Positions 54,345 through 64,000 of a stretch of 64,000 bases of DNA are shown here, in pieces; the first letter of the stretch is position 1; every line of letters starts with the position of its first letter. The stretch covers positions 1,116,001 to 1,180,000 of the forward strand of contig CM074128.1 of assembly GCA_037178625.1 (NCBI GenBank), in the 5' to 3' direction. Below the pieces are notes generated by a model. That model saw only the letters and a list, made by a program, of their open reading frames with translations, was not told where the DNA came from and made no database searches. The translations under genes and the position numbers were made by a program. Origin of the DNA: Skeletonema tropicum (Eukaryota; Bacillariophyta; Thalassiosirophyceae; Thalassiosirales; Thalassiosiraceae).

Positions 54345-57263
54345 GTGATGCGGAATCAAGCTATTGAAGACGATGACCTGCTGCTGCTGGATGCACCAGA
54401 AGAACGGACCTCTAACTCTACCTCTATGTCTATGTATACGGACAGGATGAAAGACAACTCGAAGCCAAATGAAGGCCGCAATAATGACGATGCAGCAAAA
54501 GAGATGGAAACAGCAATACATTCCAAAACTATGAACTTTATGGAAGCGACAGAAGATGACGAAGCCAAATTGCAAGGAAAGCTGGCGCCTGAGCCGCCGA
54601 GATGGAGATTTGTAAGAGAGGCAAAATCTACGCTAGGTTACTCTTCAATTTATGCAGGCAGTTACATTGAGGGAAAATCTTCTGCAGAATTAGGTGCAAA
54701 ATACATTGCACCTGAAATCATTGAAAAAGTGAAAGTAAAAACAATAGAGCATTTTGATCGTGTTGTGCCAGATGAAAAAGTGCTGGAGCAGAAGAAGGAG
54801 AAAGAAGTGGGAAAGCTCAACTTCACATCTCCCGAGTACACTTCTGATGAATTCAATGGCGAGTGTTCAAAACGAAAACTATTCACTATGAACTATGAAG
54901 ATGACACGACACTTCAATCCATCGATCCATCAAGCTATACGCCTTTTTACACTTACAATCTACCGCCGGATGACTCTCAGTCAGACTTAGATAGATCACT
55001 AGCATCCACTGGTCAAGGATCAAACGGATACAATCATGATGACGTTGATTATCGTGAGAATGACAAGCCAATATCTTTACATTCAATACCTGACAGGCGA
55101 CATTATTGGAAACAATATCGTTGGATGTTGCCACCTCTGCTTATTCTGCTCATCATTATTAGCGCTGTCGTTGGTAAGAAGAGATCTTCTGAAGGAAACG
55201 ATACTTCATCGATAATGCCAGAAAGATTTGTCTTTGGAGGAAGTGTAGCAACATGGTTGCCATCACAGTATCCCACATTTTCTCCGACTGATCAACCTTC
55301 ATTGATTCCATCAATTACTCTACTTCCCACGGCATCTCCTAGCACTCTACCTTCCGCAGGTCCGTCGGAAGAGCCATCTTCTAAGCCAACAACGAAGCCA
55401 AGTACAAAGCCATCATTTGATCCAACACTAGTGCCAAGCACCAACCCAACATTAGGTCCATCGTCATTGCCAAGTAACATGCCATCGGCTACACCTACTG
55501 AGAAACCTAGTGAGAGTAGTTCACCAACTACAATGAGATCTGACGAGCCCTCACTCTCACTCAAACCGAGTCCTTTGCCTTCTCGCCGCCCTTCAAGCTA
55601 TCCCTCGAGCCATCCCTCGAGCCATCCCTCGACCTATCCTTCTGCTCAACCAACCACAATGACTCCTTCAAAGCAGCCAATCATATTTATGGGAGGCTGT
55701 CCAGAACCATATAAACCATTCACATCATACATCATTGATCAGAGAGTGTCACGTAATGGTGTGATTTATGTGTGTATCAGCACCAATTGTGGAAGTTTGT
55801 TGTACGCACCAGGATTATATTCAGGTCAGTGGCAAGAGGCTTGGGAAATAGTGGGTGCATGTGATGGGACGAAGTCGCCAACATTTGCACCGTCTGAGCT
55901 CCCGACCACAACTCCTACAGGAATCCCGTCAATAACTCTGATACCAACAAAGCAGCCCATTGCATTCATCGGAGGGTGTCCCGGAGCGTTTGACCCTTTC
56001 GCTTCATACGACATAGGATCGACGATATCTTCTGAGGGTATCTTATATGAGTGCATCAGCCTTTTCTGTGGAAGCTTAGAGCTTGTACCAGGAGCAACAG
56101 AACCATCCGACTGGGGGAGAGCTTGGAAGGTGGTTGGTTCTTGCAATGGTACTATTGCACCAACTCCGATGGCAAGTGCAGTGCCGTCTATGATGGCTAC
56201 TGAGACACCGTCGACACTGCCCACGCTGGCGCCGCTTGATTCCACAGTGGTACCGACAGGCAATCCCTCACCCAGTCCGAGCAAAGCTCCTAGCCCCTAT
56301 CCGTCTCTTCAACCATCTGTGGTACCGACAGGGCATCCCACACCTAGTCCGAGCAAAGCTCCTAGCCCCTATCCGTCTCTTCAACCATCTGTGGTACCGA
56401 CAGGCCATCCCACACCTAGTCCGAGCAAAGCTCCTAGCCCCAATCCGACTCTTCAACCATCTGTGGTACCGACAGGCCATCCCACACCTAGTCCGAGCAA
56501 AGCTCCTAGCCCCAATCCGACTCTTCAACCATCAGACGAGCCAACGGAAAGACCACAAACTACGAGTCCAACCAGAAGGCCTACTGTCAAGCCCGTTGTT
56601 GCACCTTCACCCAAGCCTACTTGCCCCCCGCAAAATGGAGACTTCAACCTCTGCATTGCTATCGATATGAGTGGAAGTGTATGTGGGGGTGGGTGGTGTT
56701 CGTTTTGTCAGCCTTTGAGTCAATGCAATTCATTTGGTATCAACCAGCAGCGTTGTTGTAACAACTTTGACAATGTGCTTGAGTTCTCAAAAGCCTTGGT
56801 GAGAGCATTAGGAGATCTCAAAACTGAACAGGAATTCAGCTTGGTTCATTTTGCATCCGATGCAGAAATTGCAAGCACACTGCAGAACGCAAACCAAGCC
56901 ATAAAAACACTTCAACAGCTGCATTATACAGGAGGTTCAACGAACCTTGCCGGGGGTATAACACTGTGCCAACAGACATTGGATTCATCGGCTGCAGGGA
57001 GAAAGAATTTGATGATTGTCGTAACCGATGGAGAACCCTTAGTACCCGAGAGACCTCGAGAAGCTGCAGTGAAAGCAGCCACAACCGCAAAGAATAAGGG
57101 CACATTTGTAATCCCGATTTTCATCGAACGAACCAATTCAAATGACCCAGCAGTTGCGCTCATGAAAAAGATCAGTAGTGATGGACAGGTCTTTCTGACT
57201 GACTTTGATACCATACTCAACCTCAAAGATATTGTCTTTGAGCAGGTAATTTGTCACACCTAG
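54345..57263 (+). CDS. type II surface protein: PS-rich stalk, two CBM5/12-like modules, vWA domain
   Basis: A 972-residue single-exon protein. The cytoplasmic N-terminus (about 255 residues, acidic and charged) is followed by one membrane helix (WMLPPLLILLIIISAVVGKK). A PSxxPS stalk follows. Two related modules then occur, from CPEPYKPFTSYIIDQRVSRN to WEIVGAC and from CPGAFDPFASYDIGSTISSE to WKVVGSC. Each has the aromatic/Cys pattern of small chitin-binding (CBM5/12-like) domains. A second PS region with 24-residue repeats leads to a vWA domain with a full MIDAS: IAIDMSGSVCGGG, Thr in YTGGSTNLAGG and MIVVTDGEP. A Cys-rich loop (GGWCSFCQPLSQCN) is inserted after the MIDAS motif. Probably a wall-anchoring or adhesive protein. 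No frameshift. Confidence 0.88.
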   Translation: MMRNQAIEDDDLLLLDAPEERTSNSTSMSMYTDRMKDNSKPNEGRNNDDAAKEMETAIHSKTMNFMEATEDDEAKLQGKLAPEPPRWRFVREAKSTLGYSSIYAGSYIEGKSSAELGAKYIAPEIIEKVKVKTIEHFDRVVPDEKVLEQKKEKEVGKLNFTSPEYTSDEFNGECSKRKLFTMNYEDDTTLQSIDPSSYTPFYTYNLPPDDSQSDLDRSLASTGQGSNGYNHDDVDYRENDKPISLHSIPDRRHYWKQYRWMLPPLLILLIIISAVVGKKRSSEGNDTSSIMPERFVFGGSVATWLPSQYPTFSPTDQPSLIPSITLLPTASPSTLPSAGPSEEPSSKPTTKPSTKPSFDPTLVPSTNPTLGPSSLPSNMPSATPTEKPSESSSPTTMRSDEPSLSLKPSPLPSRRPSSYPSSHPSSHPSTYPSAQPTTMTPSKQPIIFMGGCPEPYKPFTSYIIDQRVSRNGVIYVCISTNCGSLLYAPGLYSGQWQEAWEIVGACDGTKSPTFAPSELPTTTPTGIPSITLIPTKQPIAFIGGCPGAFDPFASYDIGSTISSEGILYECISLFCGSLELVPGATEPSDWGRAWKVVGSCNGTIAPTPMASAVPSMMATETPSTLPTLAPLDSTVVPTGNPSPSPSKAPSPYPSLQPSVVPTGHPTPSPSKAPSPYPSLQPSVVPTGHPTPSPSKAPSPNPTLQPSVVPTGHPTPSPSKAPSPNPTLQPSDEPTERPQTTSPTRRPTVKPVVAPSPKPTCPPQNGDFNLCIAIDMSGSVCGGGWCSFCQPLSQCNSFGINQQRCCNNFDNVLEFSKALVRALGDLKTEQEFSLVHFASDAEIASTLQNANQAIKTLQQLHYTGGSTNLAGGITLCQQTLDSSAAGRKNLMIVVTDGEPLVPERPREAAVKAATTAKNKGTFVIPIFIERTNSNDPAVALMKKISSDGQVFLTDFDTILNLKDIVFEQVICHT
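56247..56534 (+). repeat. 72-bp tandem repeat in the PS-rich stalk, four copies
   Basis: Starts at 56247, 56319, 56391 and 56463. Each encodes 24 residues, VVPTGHPTPSPSKAPSPYPS plus LQPS, with only a few changes (Asn/His, Ser/Thr, Tyr/Asn). A shorter cccTCGAGCCAT-type repeat (SYPSSHPSSHPSTYPS) lies at 55596-55640. Confidence 0.9.
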
Positions 57264-57821
57264 CAACTAAAAGCTGTAGGAGAATCTATGGTAAAGACGA
57301 TGTACCATATCATTTCGTAGATTAAGGTATCAAGAGAAGACAGTCCTAAGTATAAGGCCCACCGGACGTACTAACTTTTTTAAATTTTCTGTAATAGGAT
57401 GTTCGAACGAAGAGTCATTCTTATTCCAGGTCAGGACAAGGGGTCAGGATGGTATCTTCGACTCATTCACGATCTCGGCGTTTTCTCGCGGGGGGGGGGG
57501 GTCCGTCCGTCACTGTCAAGAGAAGCCGGGTTTCTTTTTAGGCCTTCAGCCTTCTTCTCCCGCATCCCGGAGAAAGATGAAAGTAGGTATTTGTAGCCTT
57601 GCTTCGAGGTTCAACCTGCTCAGCTCAATCTACTTCTAGCTACTCAATAATGCACAAAGCACTCCATGCGCTCTTTTAATATCAATCCCTTCAGCCTCCC
57701 GCCCCAGACTTGACTACTCTTTACTCTTGTGACCGCCAATGGTATGAAGTCATCGTCCATTTGCGTTGCATGAGATATAATATTCATCGAGGCTATATCT
57801 CTGGTCATCATAAAAACAATA
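57264..57821. other. intergenic with a G12 run
   Basis: About 560 bases. It includes 12 consecutive G at 57490-57501. No gene was recognised; the 3' part is the leader of the nucleoside-hydrolase-like gene. Confidence 0.4.
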
Positions 57822-60800
57822 ATGATCCTCACGAACAGCCCACACCACACCAAAAGCAGCGTAGGCTTATCAGTAGCTGCAGCGGTTGCTGCAATTTCAA
57901 TCGCTTGGGTTTCATCTCGACGATGGAAGGCCAAGAATGATGAATTATTGAAAACCTTGGAGCAGTTGAGCAAGAGAATGGATGAAATAGAAGCTGAGAA
58001 GAGTCTTAAAAAAGAGATTAGCACAAAATATTTACCAGCTTCTAACCACCAACACGATCGCCCTAAACTCCGAAGCTTGACCGCGGGAGATACAGAACAA
58101 AACGTACAACATTCTTCTCCTCATATTCTCGATGACGACGAGGACTCATCTGATTTTTTTTTCAGCCAGCCACCTAAAACTATCACAACGAGTCAAAATT
58201 TATCGCTGTTGGTGAATGAACACTCGACATATCTTAACCGCAGAGTATCTTTGGATTCTGTTGAAGAATTCAACCCAGGAAGCACTGCTGTGCCCATTGT
58301 TCTAATTTCTGATCCTGGACAAGATCTTGATGACGAAATGATGTTCATTATGGCAAGGTATCTCGTATCATTAGACTTGATTTCATTAAAGGGCGTCGTT
58401 GCAAATCTATCTCCTTCCTATGCACGTGCTCGATTGACACGTGGTACATTGGATTTACTAGGCTTACATAGAGTTCCTGTGGGAATAGGCACCGACGGGG
58501 GGGATACGAAAGGAAAACATTCCAGCGATCAATTCGAAGAGTCGGCAGCATCATATATTGCGCAGGAGAATGGGGAAGCTGCTAGGGGATTAGAAAGCGG
58601 TCATAGATTGTTGCAGAGATTGTATGAAGAGGCAGGCGACATTGAATACACCAAAGATGATGGCAAGGGAGAAAATGTAAACAATCAAACAAGCAAAGAA
58701 GACGCAAAGAGGATCATCAGGGGTGGTTTAACACTTGTCATCACCTCGAGCATGAAAGATGCTGCAATTTTTGTTAGAGATAATCCTTCCTTGTTTGCTT
58801 CCAAGACGCGAGAAGTAGTCGTGATGGGCGGTTGCAAACCTATTCCACCCCCAGATGACCATATCTCGACCGGATATGGCAAGGATAGCTACTGGTCAAA
58901 ACTTGCGAAGAAGGAGTGCGAACCAGATTCTGCCAACAACAATACTTTTGATACGGCAGCAGCAGAGTTCTTTTACGCTCAATGCCAAAAAATGAACATC
59001 ACATTCACAGTTGTAACTCGTTTCGCCGCCTATGCGGCAAAAATGCCCCGGTCAGTTTATGATGACTTAGCTTTGACAGGGAGCTCAATTGGATGGAGGC
59101 TGAGAAATAGTCAACGATCTAGTATTGACCAACTTTGGCAGAGGGCATGTTCCGAAGACAAGGCAATTAGAGCTGGATTACCACCTCGTTGTGACCGCAA
59201 GTGGTTCATTAACACTTTCTGTGGAGGCGATGACGACGAGACTCGATGCTGCGCTGACACTGCTTGGGACTTGGTCACAGGCTTCATGCAATATGATACT
59301 CTGGCTTTGTTGGCAGCTGTCCCTGTTGTCAGAGAAAAGCATTTTGATCCAGTTGTTCTGCCTCCTTTAGATAATTCAGTTCTCCGAAACATCACTAGGA
59401 CATCGTCTACGGGCAACGAAAGCACTAGAACCGAGGACGCGGCCAACCTCACCACCAACAGTACGAAGGATTTGGACAATCTCACTAATGAAAACAAGGT
59501 CAATAGTTCGGGTGCAAAACGATCAAGACGTTACAGTTCTTCGTCTGATCCCGGACCAGAGGCCTTGCGCCGTGCTATCGCACAAGCACATTTTGATAAT
59601 AAGAAAATTGAACCGTTTGAACTTCCTAGTTCGAATGTATCAGTTGCGTTTGAAATTGGAACCAGGAATATAATTGGAATCACGGAAAAGGAACACAATC
59701 TGAAAGATCCAGATCTTCTTGTCAAACTCCTGTCCACTGCTTATACCAGGGGCATTCTACAAAATCATCACACTCAACCTCACATTATCCTTCACATGCA
59801 TCTGAGATGGGACAATCTTGCAGATACTTTGTTGACATGTCTCATGCTACGATCACTTTGGGATCTGAGGCTCGCGAGTGTATTGGGCGTGATTGTCTCA
59901 ATCAATCCCTCAGATCCCGGCAAGAGTTCTAATTCTTCAAAGCAGTCGTCAGCAGACGAGAGTTCTGGCGAACCAAATTCAACGCTCAGTGCTCTGGCTG
60001 AAAGCATCAAAGAAACGCTCTCATCAATTGGTTTAGCGCACGTGGCATTCCATGTCGTTTCTGGGGACAATATACAAGAACAGAAGAAAATAGCCACCGC
60101 GGCTTTTCTAGAATTATATGAGTCTGCTCCCCCAATTGGTGTCTCCCTTGTACTCACGTCAACGTTTTCAAGTGTTTGGCCATTCGCTGAATCACATCCA
60201 GAACTTTTCCGTGACAAAACAGTACGTGTCGTCCATACAGGAGGTGCTTTGATATGGCCCGCACCAAAAGGTTGGTCAAACGAGAACGAGAAGGGCGAAG
60301 AAGGAGAACTAACAGAAGAGAAGATTTTAGTTCCGGACCCTGGAAGCCAAAATCATCGCTTAGATTTGGACTCCGCGAACAAGTTCTACAGAAGAGTGCA
60401 GGCACTATCAGTGCCAATGGTGATTCTTTCACGGCATGTAGCGATGGAATGCTGTATTCCCATCAGCTTTTTCGATGCAATAGGCTCACACGGGGGAGCA
60501 GTAGGACAGAGGATTTATAAAAACGAGAGAGAGTCTTTGGAGAAGTTGTGGAGGTGTTCCTCAGCACCACCAGGGTCTGCTGCAAGAGACAATTTACCGG
60601 CCAGGTGCGATCTTACCTGGTTTTCCGATACATTCTGTGCCGGGGCTGAGGTGACAAAAGAAGAAGACGTATGGAAGAGAGTCGAGTCAGTGAATATATA
60701 CAGTCCTTTAGCATTGTTGGCAGCACTACCCGGCGAGACACTTCGTAGCTACTTCCGTACGATGCCCTTCCCTGTGAGATCGGCTACTCACCACGTTGTT

Positions 60801-61229
60801 GGTCTCACAGAAGAGGTGCCTAATCGTAATGTGAGGAACCCTACCGAACTTCGTAGCTTGATTGTCCAATCTTTGCTAAGCGCTGCAATCGCGAACGATT
60901 CAGTTTTTGAGAATAACCCACCTCCAAAAATACCAATCCGGATGGATCACGAACAACGAAGTCGAGTTTGCACTTCACGGGATAGCTTCCTAGGCAATAG
61001 CGTCGACAGCTCCGTTAGCTCAAACAGCAAGAGCAATGATGAGTATGACGTTTGGACATTTTCAGAGGCTGCTAGGAGGGAGCTATTCAATAAAACAGTG
61101 GTACGTAGCGCAAAGATCACTGTTCCAAAACAAAGGAAGAGACGCTTTATCATTGCTAGCGAAAGCCGAATTGCTGCTTGCTCTGATATTCCTCCTGAAA
61201 ACAACTCAACAAAGAAGGAAGATGAGTGA
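57822..61229 (+). CDS. tandem nucleoside-hydrolase-like protein, membrane-anchored
   Basis: A 1135-residue single-exon protein. Near the N-terminus is a membrane helix (VGLSVAAAVAAISIAWVSS) and then a short coiled coil. The first half is an inosine-uridine nucleoside hydrolase-like domain. The Asp-rich calcium and ribose site reads ISDPGQDLDDEMMFIMARYL (about residue 164), followed by KGVVANLSPSYARARLTRGT and TREVVVMGGCKP. Both halves share a block LPxRCDxxWFxxTFC and an ALLAA(V/L)P block, so the second half (about 640-1080) is a duplicate. In it the Asp cluster is replaced (LRWDNLADTLLTCLML), so it is probably inactive. Such enzymes split nucleosides into base and ribose. The substrate and the reason for duplication are unknown. 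Intact over 3.4 kb. Confidence 0.8.
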   Translation: MILTNSPHHTKSSVGLSVAAAVAAISIAWVSSRRWKAKNDELLKTLEQLSKRMDEIEAEKSLKKEISTKYLPASNHQHDRPKLRSLTAGDTEQNVQHSSPHILDDDEDSSDFFFSQPPKTITTSQNLSLLVNEHSTYLNRRVSLDSVEEFNPGSTAVPIVLISDPGQDLDDEMMFIMARYLVSLDLISLKGVVANLSPSYARARLTRGTLDLLGLHRVPVGIGTDGGDTKGKHSSDQFEESAASYIAQENGEAARGLESGHRLLQRLYEEAGDIEYTKDDGKGENVNNQTSKEDAKRIIRGGLTLVITSSMKDAAIFVRDNPSLFASKTREVVVMGGCKPIPPPDDHISTGYGKDSYWSKLAKKECEPDSANNNTFDTAAAEFFYAQCQKMNITFTVVTRFAAYAAKMPRSVYDDLALTGSSIGWRLRNSQRSSIDQLWQRACSEDKAIRAGLPPRCDRKWFINTFCGGDDDETRCCADTAWDLVTGFMQYDTLALLAAVPVVREKHFDPVVLPPLDNSVLRNITRTSSTGNESTRTEDAANLTTNSTKDLDNLTNENKVNSSGAKRSRRYSSSSDPGPEALRRAIAQAHFDNKKIEPFELPSSNVSVAFEIGTRNIIGITEKEHNLKDPDLLVKLLSTAYTRGILQNHHTQPHIILHMHLRWDNLADTLLTCLMLRSLWDLRLASVLGVIVSINPSDPGKSSNSSKQSSADESSGEPNSTLSALAESIKETLSSIGLAHVAFHVVSGDNIQEQKKIATAAFLELYESAPPIGVSLVLTSTFSSVWPFAESHPELFRDKTVRVVHTGGALIWPAPKGWSNENEKGEEGELTEEKILVPDPGSQNHRLDLDSANKFYRRVQALSVPMVILSRHVAMECCIPISFFDAIGSHGGAVGQRIYKNERESLEKLWRCSSAPPGSAARDNLPARCDLTWFSDTFCAGAEVTKEEDVWKRVESVNIYSPLALLAALPGETLRSYFRTMPFPVRSATHHVVGLTEEVPNRNVRNPTELRSLIVQSLLSAAIANDSVFENNPPPKIPIRMDHEQRSRVCTSRDSFLGNSVDSSVSSNSKSNDEYDVWTFSEAARRELFNKTVVRSAKITVPKQRKRRFIIASESRIAACSDIPPENNSTKKEDE

Positions 61230-61265
61230 TTTTATTTTGGTGGATGCACCTTAATGTAGTACATC

Positions 61266-62944
61266 TTAAATAACTCCATCCTCATCCTCGTCTTCATCTT
61301 CTTCGTTGTACACAAAATCATCTTGCTCCTGTACTGCTGAAAAATGGACTGGCAGTCTCGGTGCAACAATACATAAACCTATCAGTGAAATTACCGTCAC
61401 AGTAGTAATATAGTACCCAGGCACGTCTGCTCCAAAATGATCAAATAGCTCTGTAGCGGCAGCTGGTGCCATACCCCCTCCTAATACCTGACCAACGTTG
61501 TAGCCAATCGACACGCTAGTAAGGCGAGCTTTAGGCTCGAAACTCTCTGCGAGCCACGCCATCATTGGTGCGCCCCACAATGAGAGAATAATGCCCAGAC
61601 AAGTTTGAGCCAGCAATGCAGTTGCGGCGATTCCATTTCCAATCACGGTCATACTAATTGGGGCAAAAACTCCGAGTAGAAGACCACCAACTCCCATTAC
61701 TCCCCTCCTTCCGTACTTATCACTGAGCCAGCCAGCTATAGGAAACAGAAGACATACACTGATTGCCAACGCAGCTGAATTAACCGCGAATGCATTTGGA
61801 ACTGGGTTGTCTATTAAGTCGGTCATATACACCGGCATCCAAACGAAGATGAGATAAAATCCTGTCGCCCACGTAAGTGTAACCATTGCAGCAGCCAAGA
61901 TAGGGCGAATATTACCTCGACTAAGTGCCAGTCGGATTGGATTTCGAGCACTAGATGTAGCTCCATCACCATGTACATGTTGTTGATCATCATCCTCACC
62001 ATGGGAACGCAAGTAAAAGCCTGAAATACTCACTAATATGCCGCTAAGAAAGGGCACTCGCCATCCCCATGCGTGCAATTGCTCATCTGTTAACGACCTT
62101 CTCAAAACCACAGCCACTGTTCCTCCTAATAAAGTTCCTACATTCGCTGTTGCCATAACATAACTTCCATACAATCCCCATTTTGATTTTGGATGACGTT
62201 CCAAAGTATAGACCAAAGAGCTCATCAGCTGGCCACCAGCTGATAGACCCTGTAGTAGCCTCACGAGCGTTAATAAGACAATGGCAAGAGGACCTATGCT
62301 GGAGTAACCAGGGAGGCAACCCATTGCAAACGTTGGAAAGGCCATCAGAAAGATTGAGACAGTCAAAGCTTTTCTTGACCCGAACTTATCTCCAATATAG
62401 CCCATCATTACCCCACCTATTGGTCTCATCAAGAATGCTCCTCCGAATACTGCATATGTCTCCACCAAAGCAGCATGACCATTTTGGTTTGGTGGAAAGA
62501 ATACATTGCACAGAATATCCGAGAAGTAACCAAATACTGCAAAGTCATACCTGTGGTGTAGTTTCCAAAAGGATGTGTAAGAAAACTTATTGTACGGATT
62601 GCTTATGATGTTGAAGTAACAGATGTAACAGAATGTAGATGTGTCCCTCCAGAAATTGATTCTTACCATTCCAGAATGTTACCAACCAGGCCAGCCATTG
62701 TCTTTCCCCAACTATCCTCAGTGTTGGTCACCATGTGCTCATTAATCACTGCACTTTCGTCCACATTGGCCAGAATATTTATCATGTTGTCTTCATCATC
62801 ATCTCCCCCATCTTCGATGCTAAAGTTGGTTTCTGCGCCATAGGATAATGAATCAGTATCAGCAGCACTGCTCTTGCTGGGTCCAGAATCCACGTTGGCA
62901 GACAGTAGTAAGGAGGACTCGTTTAAAGCAGTCGGGACGGCCAT
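61266..62944 (-). CDS. MFS transporter, metabolite:H+ symporter (MHS/ProP-like) type
   Basis: A 520-residue protein with about 12 membrane helices. Exons are 62944..62667 and 62550..61266; the 116-nt intron has a GTAAGA donor and phase 2. The join restores the MHS signature GNILEWYDFAVFGYFSD. The loop 2-3 motif GYIGDKFGSRKAL and its repeat WLSDKYGRRGVMG are present, with RLLQGLSAGGQL in helix 4. The N-terminal tail of about 85 residues is acidic and the C-terminus is poly-Asp/Glu, both longer than in bacterial members. ProP-like proteins carry betaine, proline or organic acids with protons. Substrate not predictable. Confidence 0.9.
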
Positions 62945-63239
62945 CTAGTCAAGATTGGTGAGTATTAGCGTCGGTATTTTTTATGCTGTCTCTTGTGCTG
63001 TCATTGCACAAGCAGTTGTCAGTTAGTTGTCAGTTGATGTTGGGCGGGAACCGAATCTGAGCGGGAATAGGCGGGCGGGAATAGAGAAAGGGCGAAAAGG
63101 TGTCAAGGAACGGAAGCAAGACCGTCCTTCCGGCGGATGAAAAAGAGTGACACTCTTCTCGAAGTCGATGTTGACTGCGACTACATCATAAGTATGTAAT
63201 AAGTACAGCCCACTTTGAATATATGTGGCTGCTGTTGAT

Positions 63240-64000
63240 CTACTTGATTAAACTAATTTGATATGCACCGTAAATTTCATCCTCCACAGAATCTGTAATC
63301 AACCTGTCCACATCCAGAAATGGAGGCAAATCCACTGTATCACTGCTAGGAGTATCTGGAGAGGAACGGACCTGAGCATGTAAAATACAGACATTCGATG
63401 GCTCTTTGAATACATGAACATTGAAGGATTGGATATTCCATAAGAATGAAATACGTTTCTGCCGGACAATATGTCTCGTCTTGTCACGATTGCTGAATAA
63501 AGAGAGGTACTCTCGTTTGGTAATGATGCGTTTCTTCTCGATCCGTTGCCCGTCTTTCATTTTTTGTACAGATGTCCAGCCATACACCGAGCCTGACTCT
63601 TCCCCACTCTTTCTTAGTGATGTTCGCTTGCGGATGAAGCTGTACTCTTTCAACACATTCTCTTTGCAAACGTCGTCTTCACTCTCTTCGTACAGATAAA
63701 CCTTTTCAACGTCGAAGATTTGATACGCAACTTCTTTCGGGAAAGCAGAAAGGTCTGGCTCCTTCTTTAACAAGAACTTTGTAGTTACCTTTTGCAAATG
63801 AGTAGGTAATCCAACCAACATTGCAGTTTCTTCCACCACTCGCTGCATTTTAGTCTCAAAGTCGGTTGAGTTGTCAAAAACCTTCAAATTTGGATGTCCG
63901 ACCCAAGCCTTCAGTGTCATGCTGTCCAAACTCTTGGCAAGTTCAGGCGATTCAGTTCGGACTGCATTGTTCTCCAAAGTATAGTATTCCTCTGCCCCCT
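63240..64000 (-). CDS. TTD14-like protein, C-terminal CYTH-type domain (5' part beyond window)
   Basis: The frame is open to the right edge, so the N-terminal P-loop ATPase part expected for this family lies outside. The visible 253 residues match the second domain of TTD14-type proteins. The sequence shows GHPNLKVFDNSTDFETKMQR with VVEE, a DVEKVYLYEES strand, and IRKRTSLRKSGEE with YGWTSVQKMKDGQR. KRIITKREYLSLFSNRDKTR and RQKRISFLWNIQSFNVHVFK follow, ending LPPFLDVDRLITDSVEDEIY. In animals TTD14 binds GTP and phosphoinositides and acts in membrane-protein trafficking; the role in algae is unknown. No frameshift. Confidence 0.8.
   Translation of the reverse strand, partial: GAEEYYTLENNAVRTESPELAKSLDSMTLKAWVGHPNLKVFDNSTDFETKMQRVVEETAMLVGLPTHLQKVTTKFLLKKEPDLSAFPKEVAYQIFDVEKVYLYEESEDDVCKENVLKEYSFIRKRTSLRKSGEESGSVYGWTSVQKMKDGQRIEKKRIITKREYLSLFSNRDKTRHIVRQKRISFLWNIQSFNVHVFKEPSNVCILHAQVRSSPDTPSSDTVDLPPFLDVDRLITDSVEDEIYGAYQISLIK

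Noticed and set aside
1..64000. tRNA or rRNA genes
   Set aside because: I saw no convincing cloverleaf with a GGTTCRANTCC-type B box and no rRNA-like sequence by eye; a covariance-model scan would be decisive.

Overview
The window looks like nuclear DNA of a diatom, most likely a centric one of the Thalassiosira/Skeletonema kind. The evidence is short GT-AG introns of about 40-120 nt, presequences with a signal peptide followed by an ASAFAP-like motif (VVAFASP at 38.65 kb, VNAFAAS at 39.1 kb), large single-pass surface proteins with PSxxPS-rich stalks and chitin- or carbohydrate-binding modules, an iron-type superoxide dismutase, and a tyrosine-recombinase retroelement. Genes lie on both strands and are closely packed. 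Nothing bacterial, plasmid-like or organellar was seen.

Layout. 0-19 kb is ordinary gene-dense DNA: an F-box protein, a methyltransferase-like protein, a TruA-type pseudouridine synthase, membrane proteins, a vWA protein, a TPR-PDZ protein, an ankyrin/FYVE-like/R-SNARE-like protein and a pirin. 19.25-26.33 kb is a mobile element. It encodes a tyrosine recombinase and carries split direct repeats in the order A1-ORFs-B1-A2-B2, the layout of PAT/Ngaro-type DIRS elements, but I found no reverse transcriptase in it. 27-46 kb is gene-dense again: HMG-box and HAD-like proteins, ribosomal protein eL18, a ten-exon surface protein with a tandem array of near-identical mini-exons, an MDP-1-like phosphatase, plastid octanoyltransferase LipB, a CvfB-like protein, a CCCH zinc-finger protein, an N-myristoylated-type protein, a coiled-coil protein, a chalcone-isomerase-like/Fe-SOD locus and an SRPBCC protein. 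46.35-52.83 kb is a satellite-like array with a 183-bp unit and higher-order duplication. 53-64 kb holds a small zinc-finger protein, a second chitin-binding/vWA surface protein, a duplicated nucleoside-hydrolase-like protein, an MHS-type transporter and the 3' part of a TTD14-like gene.

Many conserved genes, mostly between 36 and 45 kb, can only be read through by skipping one extra base (+1). I count about 16 such sites against one clear -1 site. The sites share no motif and several fall in homopolymers, so I read them mainly as residual insertion errors in the assembly, with gene decay as the alternative. The split genes are annotated here as whole loci. Intron and exon boundaries are my own, from splice-site sequence and frame continuity.

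Functional themes: cell surface and wall (32.2-36.6 and 54.3-57.3 kb), plastid or secretory-route proteins (LipB, CvfB-like, the 5.5-kb protein, CHI/SOD), endomembrane traffic (14.7 kb) and RNA modification or processing (TruA, CCCH, eL18).
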